Of a stretch of DNA of 13,751 bases, positions 7,915 to 13,751 are shown piece after piece (the first letter of the stretch is position 1; every line of letters begins with the position of its first letter). The position numbers were made by a program, and so were the translations under genes. This DNA is from Desulfobacteraceae bacterium (GTDB lineage: Bacteria; Desulfobacterota; Desulfobacteria; Desulfobacterales; SG8-13): the NCBI GenBank assembly GCA_029287875.1, contig JARFQH010000104.1, positions 1 through 13,751 of the forward strand, given 5' to 3'. The notes beneath the pieces were generated by a model, which saw nothing but the letters and a program-made list of their open reading frames with translations, had not been told where the DNA came from and searched no databases.

Positions 7915-8998
7915 AAAAAGAATAAATGTTTTCAGTCTGGCGTTCCTCGACTGTATCACCTGCGGCTTGGGAGCGGTTATCCTCTTGTTCGTGATCATCA
8001 ACGCCAAGAGTGCCGCCCGGCAAGAGACGGTCACATCGGATTTAAAGGCCGAAACCACCCGGCTGGAAGAAGTGGTGCGGGAGGGCCGCAAAAACCTGGT
8101 GACGCTGAGAAATACCCTCGCAGAAACAACCGCACAGGTCACCGCCACCCAGGGGCTTTCCCGGCAGGTGATCGAAACCATCAGCCCCAAAAAGATTGAG
8201 CAGGCCGACAAAGATAAAGACACCCTCGCCCGTGAAGCGCACATCAACAAACTGAAAAGCGATGTACTATCCCTGGATGAGGAACTGAGGCGGCTCAGAG
8301 CAGGCGCCAAAACGGAGGATGACCAGGGATCCCGCCTGCGACCCTTCCCGGGGCAGGGAGACCGACAGTACCTCACGGACCTCAAGATGGGCGGAAATCG
8401 GATCCTGATCCTTGTAGACGCTTCGGCCAGCATGCTGGATGAAACCATCCTCGGAATCATCCGCCGGCGGAATCTGGACGATCAGGTGAAGATCGACTCC
8501 CCGAAATGGCGACGGGTCGTCGCAACGATCGAGTGGTTGACCACCCGGCTGCCCCAGACGGGAAATTTCCAGTTGTATGTCTTTAATGAAACCGCGCGAC
8601 CGCTCATCGCAGGCACCGGCGGAACATGGCTCGCTGCCGGTGATGTAGACCGTCTGAACCTGACCGTTGAGCGCCTGCGCCGCGTGGTTCCTGAAAAGGG
8701 CACGAGCCTGCTGAAAGCCTTCGAGGTGATCAAGGCAATGACCCCGCCGCCGGACAACATCTTTTTACTGACCGACAGTCTCCCGACCATGGGTGCCGCC
8801 AAGCCCTGGAGCAACCGGGTTTCCGGCAACAAGCGCTTGAAGTTGTTCCGGGAAGCCGCCCGTCGGGTGCCCCCGCAGATACCGGTCAACATCATTCTTT
8901 ACCCGATGGAGGGCGACCCAATGGCCGCCGACGCCTATTGGCGACTGGCGAAAAATACCCGGGGATCGTTCTTCTGCCCCGCAAAGGACTGGCCGTAA
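7904..8998 (+). CDS. Membrane-anchored VWA protein with ExbD/MotB-like N-terminal helix (first copy)
   Basis: 364 residues. Short basic N-terminus (MKRKKR), then NVFSLAFLDCITCGLGAVILLFVI, a single membrane helix opening with Asp16. Residues about 40-135 are a charged coiled coil, and about 164-360 a von Willebrand A domain on the periplasmic side. The metal site appears complete: DASAS at 172-176, Thr267 in KGTSLL, Asp291 in LLTDS. VWA domains bind protein partners through this Mg2+ site. The basic N-terminus, one helix with an early Asp and a periplasmic domain are the layout of ExbD, TolR and MotB, so I infer it partners the MotA-like protein. The start overlaps the end of the Hsp70/FHA gene by 11 bases, with GAAGG just before it, suggesting translational coupling. 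Confidence 0.88.
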   Translation: MKRKKRINVFSLAFLDCITCGLGAVILLFVIINAKSAARQETVTSDLKAETTRLEEVVREGRKNLVTLRNTLAETTAQVTATQGLSRQVIETISPKKIEQADKDKDTLAREAHINKLKSDVLSLDEELRRLRAGAKTEDDQGSRLRPFPGQGDRQYLTDLKMGGNRILILVDASASMLDETILGIIRRRNLDDQVKIDSPKWRRVVATIEWLTTRLPQTGNFQLYVFNETARPLIAGTGGTWLAAGDVDRLNLTVERLRRVVPEKGTSLLKAFEVIKAMTPPPDNIFLLTDSLPTMGAAKPWSNRVSGNKRLKLFREAARRVPPQIPVNIILYPMEGDPMAADAYWRLAKNTRGSFFCPAKDWP

Positions 8999-9092
8999 CC
9001 ACAAAAAAGACAGCGCGGGTCGGCGGCAACGGTCTCCGCTCAAGCAAGCCGCCGCCGCCCTTGGGACTGTTGCAACAGGCTGCGAAACACCT

Positions 9093-10097
9093 ATGAGGAC
9101 ATCCCGTCGCCAACGCACCGAACTTTTCAGCTTGTCGTTTCTGGACTGCATTTGCTGCGCCTTCGGCGCCATCATCCTGCTGTTCGTCCTGTCCAAATTC
9201 GCCGAACCGGTCGTGATTGAAAAATTGCGCGAAGACCTAGACGCGAAAATCATCCGTCTGGAGCTGGAATTGGTCGAAATTCAAGGGCAAACGACCGTTT
9301 TGAACCGCGAGTTGACGGCCAAAAAGGAGCAGCTCTCCGAGGAAAAAAGAAAGCTCGCCCGCCTTCAGGGCGATTTGTCGGAAATCGATGGCCAGTTCGC
9401 CGCTTCCAAAGATGACGCAGCCGTCCAAAACATCATCGCCGGCAAATTGGCGCAGGCCAGGCAGGAGCTGACCGAAGAGATGAAGCGGCTCATGCGACGC
9501 CGGACCCCTAAAGTGGAGAGCAGCGTTGGCGGTATACCGGTCGACAGCGAGTACATCATTTTCATCATCGACACCTCCGGCAGCATGCAGGGCAACGCCT
9601 GGGCACTGGTTCAGAGAAAGATGCGGGAGACCTTAAAAATTTATCCCAAGGTAAAGGGAATTCAGGTGATGAACGACATGGGAGAGTACATGTTCTCGCA
9701 GTACCGGGGTAAATGGATTCCCGACAGTCCCGCCCGACGCCGGGCCATCCTATCGCGGCTGGCCGGATGGCGGGCGTTTAGCAACAGCAGCCCCGTGGAA
9801 GGCATTACAGCGGCAATCCGCACGTTTTATTCCCCAGACAAGAGGATCAGCCTGTACATCTTCGGAGACGAGTTCAGCGGAAATGCCATCCAACCGGTAG
9901 TCGATAAGATCGAGCGTTTGAACCGGGTCGGCGCCGGCGGCGCCCGCAGGGTCCGCATCCATGCCGTCGGTTTTCCGGTTGTGATGGAATTCACCGACCA
10001 ACGCGGAAACTCGGGAGAGCGCTTCGCTGCGCTCATGCGGGTGTTATGCCAACGCAACGGTGGGACTTTTGTGGGCTTGAACACTATCCGTCCATAA
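9093..10097 (+). CDS. Membrane-anchored VWA protein with ExbD/MotB-like N-terminal helix (second copy)
   Basis: 334 residues, same layout as the preceding gene: basic N-terminus (RTSRRQR), then LFSLSFLDCICCAFGAIILL with Asp18 at the start of the only membrane helix, a long coiled coil (about 42-135) and a periplasmic VWA domain (about 153-330). The metal site reads DTSGS at 160-164, a Ser-rich NSSPVEG near 231-237 where the Thr normally lies, and Asp259 in IFGDE. The two VWA proteins differ greatly outside the membrane segment and metal site, so they look like old paralogues with separate roles, perhaps forming a heterodimer. The 94-base gap before it holds a GC-rich inverted repeat (9021-9027 with 9048-9054) but no T-run. 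No strong ribosome site. Last gene of the GC-rich cluster. Confidence 0.88.
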   Translation: MRTSRRQRTELFSLSFLDCICCAFGAIILLFVLSKFAEPVVIEKLREDLDAKIIRLELELVEIQGQTTVLNRELTAKKEQLSEEKRKLARLQGDLSEIDGQFAASKDDAAVQNIIAGKLAQARQELTEEMKRLMRRRTPKVESSVGGIPVDSEYIIFIIDTSGSMQGNAWALVQRKMRETLKIYPKVKGIQVMNDMGEYMFSQYRGKWIPDSPARRRAILSRLAGWRAFSNSSPVEGITAAIRTFYSPDKRISLYIFGDEFSGNAIQPVVDKIERLNRVGAGGARRVRIHAVGFPVVMEFTDQRGNSGERFAALMRVLCQRNGGTFVGLNTIRP

Positions 10098-10171
10098 AGC
10101 GGCCGGAAGGCGTCTAACTGTTTTCTGTCCGATAGCGTGATGCAATTAAAACCTTTCATAAGGGAGAAAAG

Positions 10172-10633
10172 ATGGCGTTCAAGATTTTTTATTGGTATTG
10201 GTTGGTATTTGGAATGGTGCTTATTATTGCCGAAATATTTATTCCTAGCTTCACCATTTTTTGGTTCGGATTAGGCGCTGTTATTGTGGGAGGCCTTCTT
10301 TTTTTATTTCCCGATCTCTCTTTTAGTTGGCAACTTTTTACATGGGCGGTGGCATCATGCCTCTTTACGTTGCTTTGGTTTAAATACTTCAAGCCATTGA
10401 TGTCCGATCGAACCAAGGCTGGCATTTCTAGAGAAGCGATACTGGGTGAAAGCGGGCAAGTCGTAAAAATTCCTGTTGAGAAAAATCACGGTATTGTTCG
10501 TTTTACGACACCTCTCTTGGGGTCTGATGAATGGCCTTTTATTTGTGAGGAGGCGGTCAATCCCGGTGATCGAGTTTTTGTCAAAGATATTTCCGGGAAC
10601 ACCTTGATTGTTGAGAAACGAATATCAAAATAA
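10172..10633 (+). CDS. NfeD-family membrane protein
   Basis: 153 residues. Three membrane helices (about 6-22, 28-47, 52-72) with the typical PSFTIFWFGLGA segment, followed by a small OB-fold beta domain (about 88-149) seen as GESGQVVKI, GIVRFTTPLLG, VNPGDRVFVKDISGNTLIVEK. This is the short NfeD type (E. coli YbbK-like) without the serine-protease part. Short NfeD proteins are encoded beside SPFH/stomatin proteins and act with them at the inner membrane, as is the case here: the SPFH gene starts 33 bases later. A clear ribosome site (AGGGAG at 10161-10166) precedes the ATG. Codon use is much AT-richer than in the upstream cluster, so I treat this pair as a separate unit. I see no convincing promoter in the 74 bases before it. 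Confidence 0.92.
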   Translation: MAFKIFYWYWLVFGMVLIIAEIFIPSFTIFWFGLGAVIVGGLLFLFPDLSFSWQLFTWAVASCLFTLLWFKYFKPLMSDRTKAGISREAILGESGQVVKIPVEKNHGIVRFTTPLLGSDEWPFICEEAVNPGDRVFVKDISGNTLIVEKRISK

Positions 10634-10666
10634 GTCACTTATCTACTTTCCCAAAAGGAGGAAAAT

Positions 10667-11533
10667 ATGCCTGGAATTGTTGTCGTATCTGTTTTTGTTG
10701 TTCTGGTTATCATAACAATTGCTCTTGGGGTGCGCATTGTGCCGCAAGGATCCAAATATGTGGTTCAACGGTTGGGGAAATACCACAAGACCCTTGGACC
10801 CGGCCTCAATATTATTGTCCCTTACATCGATAGCGTTGCTCACAAAGTAACAACGAAAGACATTGTGCTTGATATTCCTTCTCAGGAGGTTATAACGAGG
10901 GATAATGCAGTCATCATCGCTAATGCAGTAGCCTACATAAATATAGTATCACCAGAAAAGGCTGTCTACGGTGTGGAAGATTACACTTTAGCAATTAGAA
11001 ATCTTGTACAAACATCCTTGCGGTCGATAGTCGGCGAAATGGATCTAGATGATGCATTGTCATCAAGAGACCAGATCAAGGCAAAACTCAAAGGCGCCAT
11101 ATCAGACGATATTGCTGATTGGGGGATTACGCTTAAGACAGTAGAAATTCAAGATATCAACCCTTCAGAAACAATGCAAAAAGCAATGGAAGAGCAGGCC
11201 GCTGCTGAAAGACAGCGAAGAGCAACCGTCACTCGTGCAGAAGGTGAAAAAAGCGCGGCTATATTAGAAGCAGATGGACGGTTAGAGGCTTCCAAACGTG
11301 ACGCCCAGGCAAAAGTAGTTCTAGCCCAAGCCAGCCAAGCCGCGATTGAAAAGGTCAGTCAAGCGGTGCAGAACAACGAACTACCTGTTGTGTATTTACT
11401 CGGTGAGAAATATATTGAAGCTGTCAAGAATATATCTACATCTCAAAACTCAAAAGTCATCGTTATACCCGCAGATGTTCCTGCAGCGGTGCGCGGAATT
11501 ATGGGTAATGTGGGGAAATCCTCAAACAAATAA
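10667..11533 (+). CDS. SPFH/band 7 (stomatin/QmcA-like) protein
   Basis: 288 residues, normal for the family. One N-terminal membrane helix (about 3-21), the band 7 domain (about 22-190) with VPQGSKYVVQRLGKYHKTLGPG, DIPSQEVITRDNAVI and LRSIVGEMDLDDALSSRD, followed by an Ala/Glu/Arg-rich helix (about 165-235: EEQAAAERQRRA, AEGEKSAAILEADG) that drives oligomer formation, and a C-terminal SKVIVIPADVP segment. Proteins of this kind form large ring-shaped membrane assemblies and often modulate membrane proteases such as FtsH; the partner NfeD-like gene is immediately upstream. The ribosome site AAGGAGG (10655-10661), five bases before ATG, is near-perfect, suggesting strong expression. The gene stops only 42 bases before the end of the converging AroE-like gene. 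Confidence 0.95.
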   Translation: MPGIVVVSVFVVLVIITIALGVRIVPQGSKYVVQRLGKYHKTLGPGLNIIVPYIDSVAHKVTTKDIVLDIPSQEVITRDNAVIIANAVAYINIVSPEKAVYGVEDYTLAIRNLVQTSLRSIVGEMDLDDALSSRDQIKAKLKGAISDDIADWGITLKTVEIQDINPSETMQKAMEEQAAAERQRRATVTRAEGEKSAAILEADGRLEASKRDAQAKVVLAQASQAAIEKVSQAVQNNELPVVYLLGEKYIEAVKNISTSQNSKVIVIPADVPAAVRGIMGNVGKSSNK

Positions 11534-11570
11534 GTTTCACTTTCGGGGTTTTAATCAATAATCAAGGTTT

Positions 11571-11601
11571 GAGCCCTATGTTCCCGTCTCTTTTAGGGCT
11601 C
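11571..11601. terminator. Possible terminator hairpin between converging genes
   Basis: GAGCCCTA at 11571-11578 pairs perfectly with TAGGGCTC at 11594-11601, giving an 8-base stem with a 15-base loop between the converging SPFH and AroE-like genes; it covers the last codons of the latter. It could end transcription from either side. There is no proper T-run on either strand after the stem, so this is only a candidate. Confidence 0.3.
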
Positions 11602-12397
11602 TTATAAACTCCTCCGGTGGTACCTGCAGTCCGGTCCACAGCGCGAAAGTTCGGCGGGCCTGGAAAGCGAGTGCCGACAGGCCGTCCATAAAATGGATTC
11701 CCTTTCCCTCGGCCATTTCCTGCCAAAAATTGACCCGGCGGCCGTAATTGAGATCGAAAACCAACCGGCAATCGGTCACCTCGAGATGCCGCACCACTTC
11801 GGCCATTTCCGGCGATTCTTCGCTGCTGGATACGGACGTGGCATTGACCACGATGTCAACCGGCAGCGATCGGCCGGGTAAGGAAGACAACTCCAGCACC
11901 TCTCCACTAAAGGTGGTGCTTATGGACCGCGCCTGGTCCGAGTTTCGACCGGAGACATAAATTTTAGAAGCCCGCAGCCAGTTTAAAATAAAAACCACTG
12001 CCCTGGCCGCCCCCCCTGATCCGAACACAAGCGCCCTCTTCCCTTCTACTTCAAAGGCGGCTTCGCTAAGGGCATCCATAATCCCGATCGCATTGGTGTT
12101 GTAACCCTTCAAGCGGTCGCCATCGCGCACGATGGTATTGACCGCTCCGATGATGTTCGCCCCTTCGGATAAAACATCCAGATAAGGGATGGTGGCTTCT
12201 TTGTACGGAACGGTGATGTTGGCGCCGGCAACGTGCAGAATCCTGAGACTTTGGATGGCCTGCCCGAGATCCTGCGGCTTCACCATGAACGGCACGTAGG
12301 TCCCCTTGATCCCTTGGCGTTTCAGAACGCTGGAAAAAATGGCCGGAGACTTCAATTGAGCCGCCCGCTCGTCACTGAGGATGCAGAAGACTTTCAT
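11576..12397 (-). CDS. Shikimate dehydrogenase-family protein with altered active site
   Basis: 273 residues, the normal AroE length, with both domains. N-terminal substrate domain: LKSPAIF (15-21), NITVPYKEA (60-68), IGAVNTIV (83-90), GYNTNAIG (98-105). NADP-binding domain: VFGSGGAARAVV (124-135) and the following SGRN. C-terminal: VVNATS, DLNYG, DGLSALAFQARRTF. AroE reduces 3-dehydroshikimate to shikimate with NADPH. Here the Lys of the catalytic pair is kept (Lys66), but the partner Asp of the invariant GxNTD motif is Asn102 (codon 12092-12094), and the first Ser of the substrate motif SxSP is Leu15. It is therefore probably a slow, changed-specificity or non-shikimate paralogue rather than the housekeeping enzyme. 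It follows the HdrD-like gene on the same strand after a repeat-filled gap; the ribosome site is weak. Confidence 0.85.
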   Translation of the reverse strand: MKVFCILSDERAAQLKSPAIFSSVLKRQGIKGTYVPFMVKPQDLGQAIQSLRILHVAGANITVPYKEATIPYLDVLSEGANIIGAVNTIVRDGDRLKGYNTNAIGIMDALSEAAFEVEGKRALVFGSGGAARAVVFILNWLRASKIYVSGRNSDQARSISTTFSGEVLELSSLPGRSLPVDIVVNATSVSSSEESPEMAEVVRHLEVTDCRLVFDLNYGRRVNFWQEMAEGKGIHFMDGLSALAFQARRTFALWTGLQVPPEEFIRALKETGT

Positions 12398-12407
12398 GGT
12401 AAAAGTA

Positions 12408-12551
12408 GTTGGGCCGGTTTAGCCAGTTATGCCGGTTAGGCCCGTTGAGCCGGTTGAGCCCGTTGAGTCCGTTAGGTTGCCGAAATCAGTCCGGAGAACA
12501 ACGAGGCATGAATACCGACTCAACCGGCATAACGGGCTAAACCGGCCTAAC
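12408..12551. repeat. 9-base tandem repeats arranged as a long imperfect inverted repeat
   Basis: Seven consecutive 9-base units of type GCCsGTTrA run from 12413 to 12475: GCCGGTTTA, GCCAGTTAT, GCCGGTTAG, GCCCGTTGA, GCCGGTTGA, GCCCGTTGA, GTCCGTTAG. Three more lie in inverse orientation at 12520-12546. Arms 12408-12439 and 12520-12551 pair along 32 bases with four mismatches, enclosing an 80-base loop that holds the other units. It fills most of the 158-base gap between the HdrD-like and AroE-like genes, so a transcript across it could fold into a strong hairpin. Probably a dispersed intergenic repeat family; function unknown. Confidence 0.85.
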
Positions 12552-12555
12552 CTAA

Positions 12556-13712
12556 CTACGGGTACATGTTTACTTCCGCCAGATCCGGTCCCAGGTATGA
12601 CCGTTCGTTTTCACCCAGGATGCCAAGGGACAGGCAGATGATGGTCCACAGGTGGACGGTTTGATATTTACCGCCGAAATGCTCTTTCAGGTCGTGGATC
12701 TGAGAGTGGCAGTTGTGACAGGGGGTAATACAGTAGTCGGCGCCGGTTTGGTCGACCTGCTCGAACTTCAACCTGCCGTAATGACGGCGGGCTTCAGGAA
12801 ATCCGGACTGCAGAAACCCGCCGCCGCCTCCGCAGCAAAAATTATTGGAGCGGTTCGGTGTCATGTCGATGAAATTCTCTTCACCGACACAGGCTTTTAC
12901 CACGAACCGCAGATCTTCGGCAATCGGGTCGCCCAGGGATTTACGCACCAGTTGGCAGGGGTCCTGCACGGTGAACTTGACCTTTAAATCCCTGTTCCAG
13001 TCAGAAGTGAGTTTAAGCTTTCCTTCGCGCACCCACTGGGCATAGTATTCGATGATGCTCTTGACTTCAAACTTGTGCTCGATGTTGAATTTTTTCAGTC
13101 CGACCCGGACCGAGAAGAATTCGTGCCCTCACTCGGTGTTAAGCCAAACCCTGCTCTTGAGTTGGTCGACCACTTTGGCCTTGATCCGAACATTCTTCTC
13201 CCAGTTTTCCAGATCGGCACAAAACAGGCAATAGTTTTCGGCCGCCCAGCCCTTGGTGCCGTATGTCCAGTCCGCACCCACCAGGTGCAGAATCTTCCAC
13301 AGCGGCACCATTTCATCCGGCTCGGTGACTGGTTCACGGGAGTTTTGATTCAAAAAGAATTCGGCACCCTCCTTGTCAAGGGGCGCCTGCATTTGCGCGA
13401 ACTCCGGCTGGGCCTCGCGATATTCTTCCAGCACGTCCTCCACCACGAACTGAAAATCTTCTTCGGATGCTCCCATGGCACTGCAGGTTTCATGCTTGAA
13501 CGCCATCTCGCAGGAGCCTCGAATCCCCTTGGGCTGCTGATCCTTGGGCCAGCGGTTGCGTACGTTAAACACCAGCTGGGGGATGTCGATTTTCATCGGG
13601 CAGGCGTAAACGCAGCGCTGGCACATGGTGCACATCCAGGCCCAATTTGAATTCAACACCACTTCGTCGAGACCGAGAGCCGCCAGGCGTAAAAATTTCC
13701 GGGGATCCATAT
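12556..13712 (-). CDS. HdrD/DsrK/TmcB-like iron-sulfur (CCG-domain) protein, selenocysteine-containing, N-terminus missing
   Basis: Electron-transfer protein of the heterodisulfide-reductase D / DsrK / TmcB kind, 384 residues from the first visible ATG (13710). A ferredoxin-type motif CTMCQRCVYACP (27-38) binds a 4Fe-4S cluster. It is followed by a first CCG-like region (CLFC at 161-164; NTEUGHEFF at 191-199) and a complete second CCG domain (Cys252 in DPCQL; Cys292-Cys293 in FCCGGGGG; PCHNCH with Cys331 and Cys334). Residue 194 is encoded by TGA 13129-13131. The frame stays open and family-like on both sides, and homologues have Cys in this ECGH-type position, so I read it as selenocysteine. 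MDPRKFLRLAALGL is normally internal in such proteins, after a first 4Fe-4S motif, so the true start is probably lost beyond 13712, where adapter sequence begins. Confidence 0.88.
13087..13131 (-). promoter_or_regulatory. Bacterial SECIS-like hairpin with UGA(Sec) codon
   Basis: Directly after the UGA (13129-13131) the mRNA can fold as follows: lower stem GAAUU (13122-13118) with AAUUC (13091-13087); internal loop CUUC/AAA; upper stem UCGGUCC (13113-13107) with GGACUGA (13101-13095), seven pairs including one G-U; apical loop GGGUC (13106-13102). The loop starts 22 bases after the UGA and has G in its first two positions, as expected for SelB-binding bacterial elements. It lies wholly inside the coding region, as bacterial SECIS elements do. 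Confidence 0.75.
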
Positions 13713-13751
13713 CTGTCTCTTATACACATCTCCGAGCCCACGAGACCATTC
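13713..13751. other. Sequencing adapter (Nextera transposase adapter), not genomic
   Basis: 13713-13731 is the 19-base Tn5 mosaic end CTGTCTCTTATACACATCT, followed directly at 13732-13746 by CCGAGCCCACGAGAC, the read-2 part of the Illumina Nextera adapter. The last five bases (CATTC) would be the beginning of the sample index. This is library adapter left at a contig end, so nothing beyond 13712 should be annotated. Confidence 0.97.

Noticed and set aside
9021..9054. GC-rich inverted repeat (CGGCGGC / GCCGCCG) as a terminator between the two VWA genes
   Set aside because: Seven-base stem with a 20-base loop and no T-run; in GC-rich sequence with CCG runs this can be chance.
5575..10097. Zorya defence system, Tol-Pal, Ton or flagellar stator
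   Set aside because: A MotA/ExbB-like protein is present, but there is no OmpA/peptidoglycan-binding MotB domain, no ZorC/ZorD helicase or nuclease, and no TolA, TolB, Pal or TonB.
12408..12551. CRISPR array
   Set aside because: Units are 9 bases, contiguous, degenerate and partly inverted; there are no spacers and no cas genes.
13075..13650. 191-residue + strand frame opposite the HdrD-like gene
   Set aside because: It mirrors the iron-sulfur gene and shows no domain; the - strand has Cys motifs at family spacing.
13129..13710. Separate 193-residue iron-sulfur protein plus separate 158-residue CCG protein, or a pseudogene with a stop
   Set aside because: The frame continues without a shift through TGA, the intervening residues fit the family, and a SECIS-like hairpin follows. 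Read-through as selenocysteine explains all of it better than decay.
13713..13731. Tn5/IS50 mosaic end as a real transposon
   Set aside because: It is joined directly to the commercial read-2 adapter sequence at the very end of the contig; no transposase gene or flanking duplication is visible.

Overview
The window looks like a fragment of a Gram-negative, anaerobic bacterium, most likely a Desulfobacterota (Desulfosarcina/Desulfobacteraceae-type) sulfate reducer or a relative. Reasons: envelope proteins with lipoprotein and Sec-type signals, a DsrK/TmcB/HdrD-like iron-sulfur protein of the kind these bacteria use in electron transfer, and a very probable selenocysteine codon in that protein. 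This is inferred from gene content only. The last 39 bases (13713-13751) are Nextera library adapter, not genome, so the real sequence ends at about 13712.

Region 1 (1-10097, all + strand) is one long gene train with short gaps. After the 3' end of an unidentified gene (3-146) come: an outer-membrane-type lipoprotein; a membrane-anchored TPR protein with a PEGA-like tail; a membrane-anchored protein with about five PEGA-like repeats and a SUMF1 domain; a small exported protein; a MotA/TolQ/ExbB-family channel protein; a cytoplasmic Hsp70/actin-like plus FHA-like protein; and two related proteins with one N-terminal membrane helix, a coiled coil and a von Willebrand A (VWA) domain. I read this as an envelope-spanning, proton-driven machine. 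Both VWA proteins begin their single membrane helix with a conserved Phe-Leu-Asp-Cys, placing an Asp where ExbD, TolR and MotB carry their proton-binding Asp. They could be the missing partners of the MotA-like protein, with a VWA domain in place of the usual periplasmic domain. I know of no named system with this composition; it is the best candidate here for something undescribed.

Region 2 (10172-11533, + strand) is a compact, clearly AT-richer pair: an NfeD-like membrane protein and an SPFH/stomatin (QmcA-like) protein, a well-known membrane-quality partnership. It looks like a separate unit from the GC-rich train before it.

Region 3 (11576-13712, - strand) converges on region 2. The distal gene is a shikimate-dehydrogenase-family protein in which the catalytic Asp is Asn and one substrate-binding Ser is Leu. 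The proximal gene is an HdrD-like iron-sulfur/CCG protein read through an in-frame UGA (13129-13131), followed by a good bacterial SECIS-like hairpin. The 158-base gap between them is packed with 9-base repeats arranged as a long imperfect inverted repeat.
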